A stretch of 64,000 nucleotides of DNA from Megaustenia siamemsis. Taxonomy: Eukaryota; Mollusca; Gastropoda; Stylommatophora; Ariophantidae. Where the stretch lies: contig JAVIAB010000073.1 in NCBI GenBank assembly GCA_032433765.1, forward strand, positions 67,722,087 to 67,786,086. Direction: 5' to 3'. Below the pieces are notes generated by a model. The model was not told the DNA's origin and did not search any database. It saw only the letters and a list, made by a program, of their open reading frames with translations. Below are positions 11,701-22,514 of the stretch, piece after piece. The position numbers were made by a program, and so were the translations under genes. Positions within the stretch are counted from its first letter, which is position 1, and the number at the start of each line of letters is the position of its first letter.

Positions 11701-12059
11701 GAGAAAAGAATACTGATGCAAGAAGAAATAACAGTTTAACCTTATTATAATAATAATGTAATGGATAAATGGGCAGGTGGAAGGATGGACAGATCAACGC
11801 CAAGAAGTAGATAAGAAGGCTAGCCAAAGAAAATTCCAGAATACGTTGAATAAGAAGAGTTGGTTATTTGCAAGTTAGTGCCTGAAGAAGAACATTGTCC
11901 GTTTGGGGAGAACAAACATTAGGATTTGATCTTTATAATTTTTAAACTCCTTGACAGTTAAACATAGTTTACTTTGAGCAGTTTGTGCAACAAATTGTAA
12001 GAGAAAATCCAGTTTTCTTTAACTGAAGAATTTATATTGGAAATTGTTATGGTATATGA

Positions 12060-12485
12060 GTGAATCATATGGAAGCGAATCATGGACAATAGGAAGGACA
12101 ACAGACAAGAATATCACTGGAGTCTGTAGAAATGTGGTTTTACAGAAAAATGTTGAGAGTACCTTGGACAGGTAAGAAGACTAATGAAGATGTTCTGAGA
12201 GAGGTCAGAGCAAAAAGAGAGCTAATTTCCAATATTAGGAAGAAACAATCATCATTTTTTGGCCATGTAATGAGAAGAGAACAACTGGAATATATTGTAA
12301 CAACTGGGTAAAATTGAGGGACAAAGAGATAGAGGGAAGCATAGAGAAAAAAATAACAAACAGCTTAATAGAATGGCTTGGCGGAAGGTCAACAACAGAA
12401 ATGATAAATAGCTGCTAAGATCGAAAGTTGTGGAGAGACATGATCACCTACGCCAGCAGGCCTGGTACTTGATGATGATATGAGT
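12060..12485 (+). mobile_element. LINE family Y, 3' end
   Basis: Begins at the post-RT segment (tggttttacagaaaaatgtt) and runs to the family tail acttgatgatgata. 5'-truncated, with a frame break near 12310. Closely matches 5395-5750 and 34655-35020. Confidence 0.75.
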
Positions 12486-12679
12486 GAAGCAGAAGAATCA
12501 ATTTCACAAGTAGAAAAAAAGAAAAATGAAAATAGCTTGTCTAAAAATGGTCACAACACTAGATTTAGAGAATCCTTAGCCAATTTAAATGATTTGCTGA
12601 GCTGATAGACCCTTCTTAACTAATGACTTAGGGACTTCATAAACTGCACTAAAAGTTCAAAATGTGTGTCATGGAATTC

Positions 12680-13165
12680 TGAGAGTACCCAATATATGAT
12701 CCCTAATGAAGATTGAAACACCAGGGCTAAAACTAAGAGTAACAAAATCTTATATCTTCTCAATATTCCTGCATAATGCAGACAAGAAAACAGAACAGAA
12801 AATTTAAGCCTTTGAAATGTGGATATATAGAAGGATAGGTGGAATTGGATGGAAAGAAAAGAGAACAAATGATGAAGTTTTAAAACAACTAAAAATTAAA
12901 AGAGAACTACTAAATACAATTAGAACAAGAGAAATGCGATTTTTGGGCCATGTTAAAGACACAACAGCCTACTAAAAGTAATATTGGAAGGGAAAATACA
13001 TGGTGGCAGAGGCAGACCAAGACTAACATGGACGAGTAGCATCAAAAGATGGACAAATCAGCCTATGACAACCTGCACTATCAAAGCAAGAGACAGAGCG
13101 GAATGGCGCTCCATGGTAGCCAACCTTTGATGCGGAGATGGCACTCAAGGACGATGAATGAAGAT
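12680..13165 (+). mobile_element. LINE family Z, 3'-only copy
   Basis: Matches the last ~480 bp of the element at 6626-10017 in opposite orientation, including the C-terminal basic segment and the final gatggcactcaaggacgatg block. It retains GAA where the longer copy has a TAA stop, which identifies that lesion. Several stops and a small deletion near 12960. Confidence 0.75.
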
Positions 13166-13169
13166 TAAT

Positions 13170-13795
13170 CTGACAACAAGCAGTTTTACATAACTAAATT
13201 TGAATAACATGTTCAAATAACATTTCTGACAAAAATGATATTAATGCAAGTGTGTATTCATATATTTGGCTAGTCTGTCTGTAGGAATAATAGAATGGCA
13301 CAAAGAATGAGATTATAGAATTGATGGTGAGGAAAGCAGCATAGTTTTCCTAGGGGAATATGATGGATGATATCCCCCCATACGTTGATATTTAGAATAG
13401 CAGCCATGGAGAGAAAATGGCAGACTATGAGAATATTGTTCAAGGTAATTACATGCAACATGAAATGCAGTGCATGATGCAATAGGAACAGAGACCTTGA
13501 TATGAAATAAATGCAGACTGATCGTATTTGGTAAGATTATGCTGTTTTTTGTGTGATGAGAAATCAAATGGGTGTTTTACTAAAAAAAATAAATGTCTGA
13601 GGAAGATTCAGAATAGAGAAAAAAGTGAAGCATATATTACAAGAACCTCACATATGCAGTTAGGAGTCCAGAAGTATCCCTCTAAGGCTTTTAAAATAAA
13701 GGAATTCATTATGTTTGTGTGCTTTGATAAGTCTAGCAAACACAGCGGCATTAAATTGTATTGTATGTTAAACTGTTTGTTTTTCTGTCTGGTGT
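13170..13795. other. no gene or repeat recognised
   Basis: AT-rich, short open frames only, without protein-like motifs or tandem structure. It separates a LINE Z tail from a family V SINE. Confidence 0.5.
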
Positions 13796-14060
13796 TCACC
13801 TGACGACTACTCTTTATCATCTGGCCTTAAAAGGACATTAAGTGGGCATAAATGCTTTGTATTGAGGGTTTACAGCAAACTATATTATTTGCACTTTTTG
13901 GCCCAATACATCCAACTTTGGCATGCACTTGTTTTGTACTAGGTTGCCTTCCATTTTCAATCCTTACTGCTGGATTGGTTAGTCTGTTTCCAGAGGCACT
14001 GCATGGAGATTGAGTAGGGTATTGATTTGGGCCGAAGCTCACAGGCTTGTAGATCCATAA
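13796..14060 (+). mobile_element. SINE-like family V, diverged copy
   Basis: Shares the order cctgacgactactc, ggacattaagtgggcataaa, then ttggcccaatacatcc with the complete copy at 10685-11065. Its 3' third diverges and no target-site duplication could be found. Confidence 0.65.
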
Positions 14061-14239
14061 AAACAGTACGGTATTGATCAGTAGTTGATGCCGCTGGTCC
14101 CAATGCTGTAGAGGTGTCTTAATCTTCTGTTAAACAGTTTAATATTTGCTTTACATCTATAATTAAATTCTTTTAAAATTGAGGCTCATTGACTTGTTAA
14201 TTTTGTTTTAATTTTTGTATTTGCACATTATCTGAATGA

Positions 14240-14942
14240 CTTAGTAGGTCTCAGTCTGAATAGTAAGAAAATAGAAGTAATGGTCATATAAAAGAAACAA
14301 TCATTACCATCAGGCAGCATAAAAATAAACAGGACAAATCTGAAACAAGTGCAGCACGTCAAATACTTGGGTACAATAATATCAGATGGAAGATGCACCA
14401 CAGAAATAAAAATCAGAATAGCTAAGGCCGAAAAAGCATTTCAGAAAATGAAAAATTTCTTATGCAACAAATCTATGTCAATAGAAGTGAGAAAGAGAGT
14501 TCATCGGTGATATATAGAACCAATTCTGACCTATGGAAGCGAATCATGGACAGTAGACAAACAAATGAAAAGACGATTCGAGGCCACAGAGATGGGATTT
14601 CTCAGAAGAATGTTGAAAGTTCCCTGGACAGCTAAAAAGACCAATGAGGAAATTCTCAAAGAGGCCAACACAAAAATTGAACTCCTAAAAAACATCAGAA
14701 AAAAACAATCAACATTTTTCGGGCACATCATGAGAAGAAGAAAGTTGGAACCATGTGGTTACAACTGGCAAAATATAAGAAAAAAGAGATCGCGGACGAC
14801 AAAAAGAGAAAATACTGGATAGCTTGGTGTCAAGGCATGGAAAACAGTCAACAACAGAACTGATACGATGCACAGTAGATAGAAAATTGTGGAAGGAAAT
14901 GATCGCCTATGCCAACTGGTAAAGCACATGATGATGATGATG
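14240..14942 (+). mobile_element. LINE family Y, RT end to (ATG)n tail
   Basis: Contains the RT thumb (LNSKKIEVMV-like near 14250), the post-RT segment in an open frame at 14565-14822 (MGFLRRMLKVPWTAKKTNEE) and a clean acatgatgatgatgatga tail ending at 14942. It is the close sense-strand relative of the minus-strand copy at 4060-4935. Confidence 0.8.
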
Positions 14943-14944
14943 AG

Positions 14945-15680
14945 TAATCTTTCTTGATTTCCTAAAAATTGCCTTCTATTGTATAATTTATTATATTGTC
15001 CAGCGAGCAGTATAAATGTTTAGAGCATCATATGGCCTTTGACCTCTTGGCAGACAGTCTGTAGCAAGCAATCAATAAATGTCAGCAGATCTTTTCAGGT
15101 GCATTTTTTATGAACACCTCTCTTGGCTGAATCGCCCATATCTTTAGCAAGATGTAGTTGTACTTTTAGAGCATATTCAAAATGTATTGGGCAGTGGAAA
15201 TATTCCTTGACAGCACTAGAGTTATATTGTCCATCATGGTGATGTTATTATTGCATGAATTGGTACTGAAAATCATCAAGTGCAATTCTTGCTGGAATAA
15301 GTGATCATGTATTAAGGGAGGGAAGACAAAAGGGAAGCAATTCAGGCCAAATTGTAGAGGTAGAGATAAATGATATTGGTCAGACCTGGCATCCTGTGAA
15401 GAATGGCTACAGACCGCTTGAAGTTGAGAAATATTGTGTTGACCTACAAGATGCTGCAAGTCTTATTACTGACAGCTTTATCGGTCTGGCCAGGAAAGAA
15501 GAATGTGCTCTGATAAGTGCTGTTTTTTTTTTTAAAAACATAAATTTATTGATTGTTGATTAATTCTTCTCCATTCGCCTCAAAACCACTAATTTTCACT
15601 ATCTGTCATTAAAACGATGCCATGTGACGCTCTGTAACGCTAGTTTATAGCAAGCCTTCCAGCCCAACACTTTTTATTTG
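14945..15680. other. no gene recognised
   Basis: Open frames up to 97 codons occur but lack recognisable motifs. A T9 run lies at about 15524-15532. No repeat structure until the minisatellite at 15682. Confidence 0.45.
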
Positions 15681-15681
15681 A

Positions 15682-16876
15682 CATAGCATTTTTGAGTATC
15701 GGTTGTCTCATAGCATTTTTGAGTATCGGTTGTCTCATAGCATTTTTGAGTATCGGTTGTCTCATAGCATTTTTGAGTATCGGTTGTCTCATAGCATTTT
15801 TGAGTATCGGGTTGTCTCATAGCATTTTTGAGTATCGGGTTGTCTCATAGCATTTTTGAGTATCGGTTGTCTCATAGCATTTTTGAGTATCGGTTGTCTC
15901 ATAGCATTTTTGAGTATCGGTTGTCTCATAGCATTTTTGAGTATCGGTTGTCTCATAGCATTTTTGAGTATCGGGTTGTCTCATAGCATTTTTGAGTATC
16001 GGTTGTCTCATAGCATTTTTGAGTATCGGTTGTCTCATAGCATTTTTGAGTATCGGTTGTCTCATAGCATTTTTGAGTATCGGGTTGTCTCATAGCATTT
16101 TTGAGTATCGGTTGTCTCATAGCATTTTTGAGTATCGGTTGTCTCATAGCATTTTTGAGTATCGGTTGTCTCATAGCATTTTTGAGTATCGGTTGTCTCA
16201 TAGCATTTTTGAGTATCGGTTGTCTCATAGCATTTTTGAGTATCGGGTTGTCTCATAGCATTTTTGAGTGTCGGGTTGTCTCATAGCATTTTTGAGTATC
16301 GGTTGTCTCATAGCATTTTTGAGTATCGGGTTGTCTCATAGCATTTTTGAGTATCGGGTTGTCTCATAGCATATTTGAGTATCGGTTGTCTCATAGCATT
16401 TTTGAGTATCGGGTTGTCTCATAGCATTTTTGAGTATCGGTTGTCTCATAGCATTTTTGAGTATCGGGTTGTCTCATAGCATTTTTGAGTATCGGGTTGT
16501 CTCATAGCATTTTTGAGTATCGGGTTGTCTCATAGCATTTTTGAGTATCGGGTTGTCTCATAGCGGGTTGTCTCATAGCATATTTGAGTATCGGGTTGTC
16601 TCATAGCATTTTGAGTATCGGGTTGTCTCATAGCATTTTTGAGTATCGGGTTGTCTCATAGCATTTTGAGTATCGGGTTGTCTCATAGCATTTTTGAGTA
16701 TCGGGTTGTCTCATAGCATTTTTGAGTATCGGGTTGTCTCATAGCATTTTTGAGTATCGGGTTGTCTCATAGCATTTTTGAGTAGTCTCATAGCGTATCG
16801 GTTGTCTCATAGCATTTTTGAGTATCAATTGTCTCATAGCATTTTTGAGTATCGGGTTGTCTCATGGCATTTTTGA
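15682..16876. repeat. 27/28-bp minisatellite, about 43 units
   Basis: Tandem unit starting catagcatttttgagtatcg followed by gttgtct (27 bp) or ggttgtct (28 bp). The 27-bp form dominates the left third and the 28-bp form the right, with mixed runs between. Truncated units sit near 16560-16575 and 16783-16800. The open frames over it (repeating MRQPILKNA or SIGCLIAFL) shift whenever a 28-bp unit occurs and are not genes. Confidence 0.95.
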
Positions 16877-17530
16877 ATTCAGAGCTATGTCATTTCCTTC
16901 ATTAATTTAGGTCATTATTTCAGTAGAGGTTCTTATGGTTAACAATAGGGACTATCAGTACAAAATGTCACTCTCTAACTCTTTTCCCCTTGTCTCAATC
17001 AGGCATTCCTCCCTCATTTGTTTTCAATTACTTTCCCTATGTTACTTATATTTTTAGAAAATGTAAATTTGTTCCAGATGGACTTATATTTTTTTCATCA
17101 ACGAAGATATTTGTATAATTGTGTAAGTTTAAATTAATTACGCAACACTTTCCTGACATTTTCATGTGTTATTTCAGCCACTGTTTTTGGTTAATTTTCT
17201 GATATTTTAGATAACTTCATGAGCATGTTTTTATTTTCTTGGTTGTTAGTGTTCAGCTCGAATGCCCACCTCATTAGTTAATGGAATAGATGGTTTGGAA
17301 GGAAGTCAGTCTATAAACTGCTGCCAAGTGCCAAGAGAAAAAAGAGGGGATGGGGGGGGGGGCACTCTTGCCAACAGTAGCTAAGACAATAGAGACAAAG
17401 AGATGGTATTAATGAATAATGTTAAAATAGAGAGTAGTGCTCAGAACATCCACCCTTTTAGCATTTTTTTTTTTAAGCTTATTATACTCTCTTTTATACA
17501 GTGTTATGCAACCTATCTTTATCAATGGAA
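16877..17530. other. AT-rich spacer, nothing recognised
   Basis: No protein-like frame. It contains a G10 run around 17351-17362 and short T runs only. Confidence 0.5.
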
Positions 17531-17534
17531 ATTT

Positions 17535-17940
17535 TAAAAAAAATTAGCTTTTCAGAGTTATATGGGGCTAGTCTTGACTTGTAGATACAAATACTGGACA
17601 ATTTAATAATGGTCAAGAAAATCATTTTTAGAGGTCACAGAAATATGGTTTTACAAAAAAATGTTGAGAATAGAATGTATTGTTTAAAAAAAAAAAAAAA
17701 AGTAATGACGTTCTAAACTAGGCCACAGCAAAAACAAAGCCTATTTCCAACATTAAGAGGAAACAATCATCGTTTGATGATGTTTTGAAAAGGGAACAGC
17801 TAAAATAAATCGAGGCAATAGAATAAATTGAGAGATGAAGAGATAGAGAGAAGCAGAGAGAAAAGATACAAAATAGTAAGTGAGTGGTTTAGTAGGAAGT
17901 CAACAACAGAATTGATAAACAGCTGTAGACTGAATAATCA
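17535..17940 (+). mobile_element. LINE family Y, degraded fragment
   Basis: The block tggttttacaaaaaaatgtt (17645-17664) and the following text to about 17935 match the post-RT part of family Y, but with many substitutions and an inserted A17 run at about 17684-17700. It is among the oldest looking Y copies here. Confidence 0.6.
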
Positions 17941-18004
17941 CATCAATAGAATACAACAAAACCAAACTCCAGCATGTTCACTCTGTGAACATTTGCTTGA
18001 AATA

Positions 18005-18320
18005 GTAGAACATCACCTGAGTTTAGCTCTCTGTGCACACTGTGAGCTGTGTTTTTCATCCGGATTGTGTTTCGATGTTCCAATTGCCTACAATGAATGA
18101 TGTTATTATATAACGGACAGTTTGGCTGTATTCACTTTTGGTGTGGCTACGCCTTATGTCTTTTGGAGTGTGCTGTAGCTGCTATGATGGGGACTGCAGC
18201 TGCCTTTCTTTGTTTGAATCCTTGAATGAGATGAGATATTAATTTGAATGATTCCACTGGCACGACAGTTAAGCAATTATGGATTTTATGTTTGGAGTGA
18301 TGCTGAGGCTTTCGACTAAC
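18005..18320 (+). repeat. dispersed repeat matching 6030-6350
   Basis: Shares long blocks with 6030-6350 (for example ggggactgcagctgcctttc). It has no open frame of note. Probably a LINE leader relic. Confidence 0.6.
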
Positions 18321-18504
18321 TGTAACTATGACTGTTTGAATGTCCAGAGCTGACTGACATCAGAGCAACCATACTTCATTAAAAAAACATGATAAATGGA
18401 ACACCTTTCACGAAACTACAAGGGAACTCAGAAATACCTACAGACAGGACGTTGGTGTCGAGGGGTGTCAGCTCACAGGCTGCTGGATCTGTAACAACAT
18501 AAGC

Positions 18505-18825
18505 AGTTCTAGAGATAGAAAGTTGAGGAGAGTCATGATCACCTACACTAGCAAGTATAGTACTTGATGATGATGTGGCCATGACAAAAATAACAAATTT
18601 TCCTTATAATTAGAAGGAACCAAATGAGGAAGAACAGCTGGCATATATTGTGGCAACTGGAAAAATTGAGGAAAGAAGAGACATATGGGAAGCAGAGCAA
18701 GAATGTCTGAAACTGTTTAAGAAAATAACATGGTTGGAAGTCAAAAACTGAATTGATAACAATTATAGAGAGAAAGTTGTGTAGAGACATGAACATCAAC
18801 AGGTGTGTGAAGTGCATGGACATTT
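18505..18825 (+). mobile_element. two LINE family Y 3' ends in tandem
   Basis: 18505-18575 ends in the family tail (gtacttgatgatgatgtgg). 18620-18800 repeats the preceding C-terminal part (ggcatatattgtggcaactg through agagagaaagttgtgtagag). Both are short and broken, and suggest successive insertions or a rearrangement. Confidence 0.55.
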
Positions 18826-18834
18826 ATAGTACGC

Positions 18835-19434
18835 TTGGCAGGCAGAATAGTCTACGAAGACAGTGGTGCTTACGTCATGACCACGAGTAGCATGACAATG
18901 GAGGTGATGGCAGTGACCAAGGTATTCAAATGGTTAGAGTCACAAGACTACATCCACGCATGTATACTGAGTGATTCGATGAGCATGATAAAAAAAGTGG
19001 AGGCGGGCTCTGTACGCATGCAATGGGTAGAGTCGTTGCAGAAATCCAAAATACGTAAGGTCACCTTTGTCTATGTCCCTGGACATGCGGGAGTACGGGG
19101 AAATGAAAGAGCGGACAGGTTGGCTAGCTGCGCTGTCGTTGAGGATGGGCAACCAATGGATCGGGCGGACATCATCAATGCCCTCCAAGATGTGGGAAGA
19201 GCACAGGACTTCGACAAACACAGATCCACGTCACATCTTCGGATGATGGAAATGGGAGTTAAGATGGGCACAGCCAGAAATGAGAAATTTAGTGGCCATG
19301 TAAGAAGACTTATCAACCAACACAGAACTGGAGTCGTCAGTCGCTGGACACTGTGGGAATTGCTGAGGAGGGGATCTGAGCACCTATGGACATGTTCGGA
19401 GTGCAATGATGATGACCCGCAAATAACTCAATAA
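18835..19434 (+). pseudogene. LINE-encoded RNase H domain and C-terminal tail, partial
   Basis: A 200-codon open frame with the core of a retrotransposon RNase H, which would degrade the RNA strand of the RNA-DNA hybrid. Seen: the glutamate motif in SMTMEVMAVTKVFKWLE (residues 20-36), the aspartate in ACILSDSMSMI (residues 43-53) and the final block YVPGHAGVRGNERADRLAS (residues 79-97) with its His and Asp. The first catalytic aspartate block is missing, and an upstream stop cuts off the N-terminus, so it is a 5'-truncated LINE. After the domain comes a tail with a Cys/His-like stretch (LWTCSEC). A related but more degraded copy lies at 51200-52076 (-). Confidence 0.82.
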
Positions 19435-19732
19435 TATGGCAATTTATTTTCACAGCTGTAAGATTATAGTTTTTCAATGAAAGTATAGATTTATATTATA
19501 ATATATACAAGTTATCAGATAATGAATTGTTCTCAGAATTAGCTTGCTATTTTCTTTGTCCAATGAACCATTACTTTCAGTCTATTTAAACTGACATCTC
19601 ACCAAAGACTACAAAAAAGTTGTCACAGCATGCCATCAGTTTGTTTAAGGAGTAATTCAAATTCTTTTTAATAGATGTGTTTTAATAGTTGAATTGTTAA
19701 AATACAAATAATAAATAGCATTGAAGAAGAAC

Positions 19733-19996
19733 GGGGAAGCCGCGATAGCTCAGTGGTTAGTGAACTGGACTACAAAGGACAAGGGGTAGGGTTCGATTCC
19801 CAACCGACGGCTTCCTGGTTCACCCAGCCTCAAATGGGTACCAGATTTTTTTCTGGGAAAGTAAAGCAGCACGGGCGTAATACCGACCACATTACCCCAA
19901 AAATCATGTGCTGAAGGTCTGTAAAATATAGGGTCACTAACACCATATTTCCCTATACGCCACTTGGCATGACGGGGGTACTTTACTGTTTTTTTT
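19733..19996 (+). mobile_element. tRNA-derived SINE (family beta), complete copy
   Basis: A 264-bp insertion with a perfect 13-bp target-site duplication, attgaagaagaac, at 19720-19732 and 19997-20009. The first ~80 bases are tRNA-like: an A box tagctcagtgg at about 19746-19756 and a B box ggttcgattcc at about 19791-19801, inside a plausible acceptor pairing (ggaagccg with cggcttcc). It ends in a T-rich 3' terminus. A second complete copy is at 35867-36124 (-). Confidence 0.88.
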
Positions 19997-20123
19997 ATTG
20001 AAGAAGAACACTAGTAGTCCCCATCACTTTCAAATGCTGTGGTAAAGTAAAGCTTAATACTACTTCACTTCCCTACAACATTAAAATATATCACTGAACA
20101 ATCTTCTTTCTTTATACTTTGTG

Positions 20124-20500
20124 GCTTAAACTAATTGCTGATGTATTTTTTTGTCTAAACTAATTGCTGATGTAATTTTTTTGTCTAAACTAATTGCTGA
20201 TGTAATTTTTTTGTCTAAACTAATTGCTGATGTAATTTTTTGTCTAAACTAATTGCTGATGTAATTTTTTTGTCTAAACTAATTGCTGGTGTAATTTTTT
20301 TGTCTAAACTAATTGCTGATGTAATTTTTTGTCTAAACTAATTGCTGATGTAATTTTTTTGTCTAAACTAATTGCTGATGTAATTTTTTTGTCTAAACTA
20401 ATTGCTGATGTAATTTTTTTGTCTAAACTAATTGCTGATATATTTTTTTGTTTAAACTAATTGCTGATGTATTTTTTTGTCTAAACTAATTGCTGATGTA
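20124..20500. repeat. 30-bp minisatellite, about 13 units
   Basis: Unit of about 28-30 bp beginning gtctaaactaattgctgatg followed by taa/ta and a T6-T7 run. Length variation sits in the T run. Flanks are AT-rich. Confidence 0.93.
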
Positions 20501-20509
20501 CCTTCAAGA

Positions 20510-21084
20510 TAGATATGATTATTTCCTCGTTTGATACATTTCTTTTTGTTATTTCTTCCTGTTGCTTCTTGTCAAAATAAAATCTGTGTAGAGTTAAAGA
20601 AGGAAAAATTGTATAGATTTTAATTTTAAAATCAAACTGGTTTTTTTTTCTTTTAATTAAAAGGTATGTTTCTAAAGAGAACAGAAAACTAACGGATGCA
20701 AGAACTAAAAAAGTTAATTCAGTATGGAATGATTTGTTTTCTCAAAGATATTTATATATTCTATCATTGAGTTAAATTTTTTGCATAAAAAGTGTGAAAA
20801 TAATTGTTTTTGTAGGGGAATATATTAATTAATGACATTTAAGACTTGCAAATTATAATTTGTATACCATTTGTTATGTTTGTTGTATTTTTGTGAGTCT
20901 GTGAGAGTATCAGTAAAAAAGTGGTTAGCATTTAAGCTTGATGATAAAGTAGATGTGGAGTATATTCACAGTCTGGTAGTTGCCAGTCAACCCAGCTGTA
21001 ACAAAAAAAGCATGGATGCTGGACTTGCTGCGTTTGCTATTGTATTAATACAGAGGAAGGAAGAACATCAACTTCATTTTTGCT
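20510..21084. other. AT-rich DNA, no gene recognised
   Basis: An open frame at 20871-21104 runs into the SINE-like copy and has no recognisable motif. No splice-flanked, protein-like segment was found. Confidence 0.45.
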
Positions 21085-21440
21085 TGCTTGCGTACGCCCG
21101 ATGACTAAAGGAGTACACCTCTTCATCATCCGCCCTAGAGAGGACGTTAAGTGGGCGTGTCTGTGTTGTGTTGTGGTTTGCAGTATAACTGTGATATTTG
21201 CGCTTTTTGGCCCAACATATCTGACTTCAGCACGACTTTAGGTTTAAATGCTGTTGCGGGAGGTCAAGATGCCCACTAGCAACTGAGCTGAAAGTAGTCA
21301 GTGACACAGAGCTGATTGTGTGCATCAGGACAAACATCAAAGCTGATCAAGTCCACCTCTTATTGGTCCTCCTGAAAGCAGACTACCCTTTCTGGCCAAG
21401 CGAGTAAGGATCAAAGAGGGAAGGCAACCCAGAAAGTAAT
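21085..21440 (+). mobile_element. SINE-like family V copy
   Basis: Begins near gcccgatgactaaagg and contains gaggacgttaagtgggcgtg and tttggcccaacatatctgac, in the same order as the complete element at 10685-11065. It lies about 350 bp upstream of a tetraspanin exon, within the presumed intron. Confidence 0.75.
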
Positions 21441-21787
21441 AGCATTCTAAACTAAGCCAAATAAAAAAATTAAGCTTATTTCCAACTTAACATCCTTGTA
21501 AGAGATGTATGATGAAGAGAGAACTATTCATTCCTGTACTAGTCATCAGGTGAATGCTAGAAATAAAGAAGAAATGTTGTGGCTTAGTGCAGTGAAGTTA
21601 AATACTTAACTCACTCCCCAACAATTTATAGTATAAGACATTTCTTACCTTTTTTGTATGAGTCATAAATATGTATCTTATAATAGTGTTTGTTTGTGGC
21701 ATGTGTGTGTCTACTTTTCTTTAATCATTTTTTTTTTTAAATCTAGGACAAGACCGTATGATCTTATTGTGCATTTTTTTCTTTCAG

Positions 21788-21973
21788 TTTGTTGGTATCA
21801 TCTTAACGGCTATTGGAGTTCTTGTAGAGTTGCACAGGGACAGCATTGATCCAGTGAACAACCGTCTGGCTGTTCCTACAGCCCTCCTCATTGTCGTGGG
21901 TCTTATCATTGCTGTCAATGCTTTATGTGGAATGGTGGGAGCCATCCTGGAGAAGCCTTTGCTCCTCAAAGTG
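21788..21973 (+). CDS. tetraspanin, internal exon (end of TM1, small loop, TM2)
   Basis: An exon of 186 bp (62 codons, phase 0 at both ends) bounded by a polypyrimidine tract with ttctttcag and by the donor gtaagta. It encodes the end of a first transmembrane segment (FVGIILTAIGVLVEL), a short polar loop (HRDSIDPVNNRLAV) and a second transmembrane segment ending in NALCGMVGAILEKPLLL. This is the place where tetraspanins carry a conserved Cys-containing segment between TM2 and the intracellular turn. Tetraspanins are four-pass membrane organisers of partner proteins. The next exon at 30055 continues in frame with TM3. The first exon (N-terminus and start of TM1) was not found upstream in the window. 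Confidence 0.85.
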
Positions 21974-22514
21974 GTAAGTAACAATGTTGTCTATTTTGAA
22001 TATGGGAGGCTGGTATTCAGTAGGTCGTCTTTAGGTATGTTTAAGAAACAGCCATTTCATACAATGTCTCTGACAGTAGAAATCATCCTTCATGAATGCA
22101 AATCCTTTCCTTCGTGCTATAGGATAAACCAGTGTTCTTCAATGATACCTATGGGAGAAGTTGCTTAGAGACCTCATTGCACTTAAAACAAAAGTGCAAC
22201 TCATATCTGAAATCTGATTTGGAGTGTGAAAATAATGCATTTTCAAAATACTTATGTTTTAGTCACATTTTAAGTTCATTACAGCATATCTTTTGGTTAA
22301 CCTCAAACAGGTTTAATTTTCTTTAATAAAATAATAATATTGCAGCACGGGCAATAAAACAAGGCAACAAAACAGCACAAGAATCGTGCAATAGCATGTA
22401 TCACTAATGGAAAGAATAATTCTTTTAAGTAACTATTTAATTATATTTTATGTATATATTTTTGTTTATTGTAAATGAACGAAGAAGAGAAAGAGGGAAA
22501 CAGATAGGAAAGAT

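Noticed and set aside
15682..16876. Possible CRISPR array, because of regular ~27-bp repeats
   Set aside because: The units are contiguous with no unique spacers, in eukaryotic DNA. It is a minisatellite.
19740..19815. A functional tRNA gene
   Set aside because: A and B boxes are present, but it is followed by a SINE body, flanked by a target duplication, and has a second diverged copy with the same body.
20871..21104. 77-codon frame just upstream of the tetraspanin exon as the missing first exon
   Set aside because: No transmembrane segment or tetraspanin N-terminal pattern, and it runs into a SINE-like repeat.
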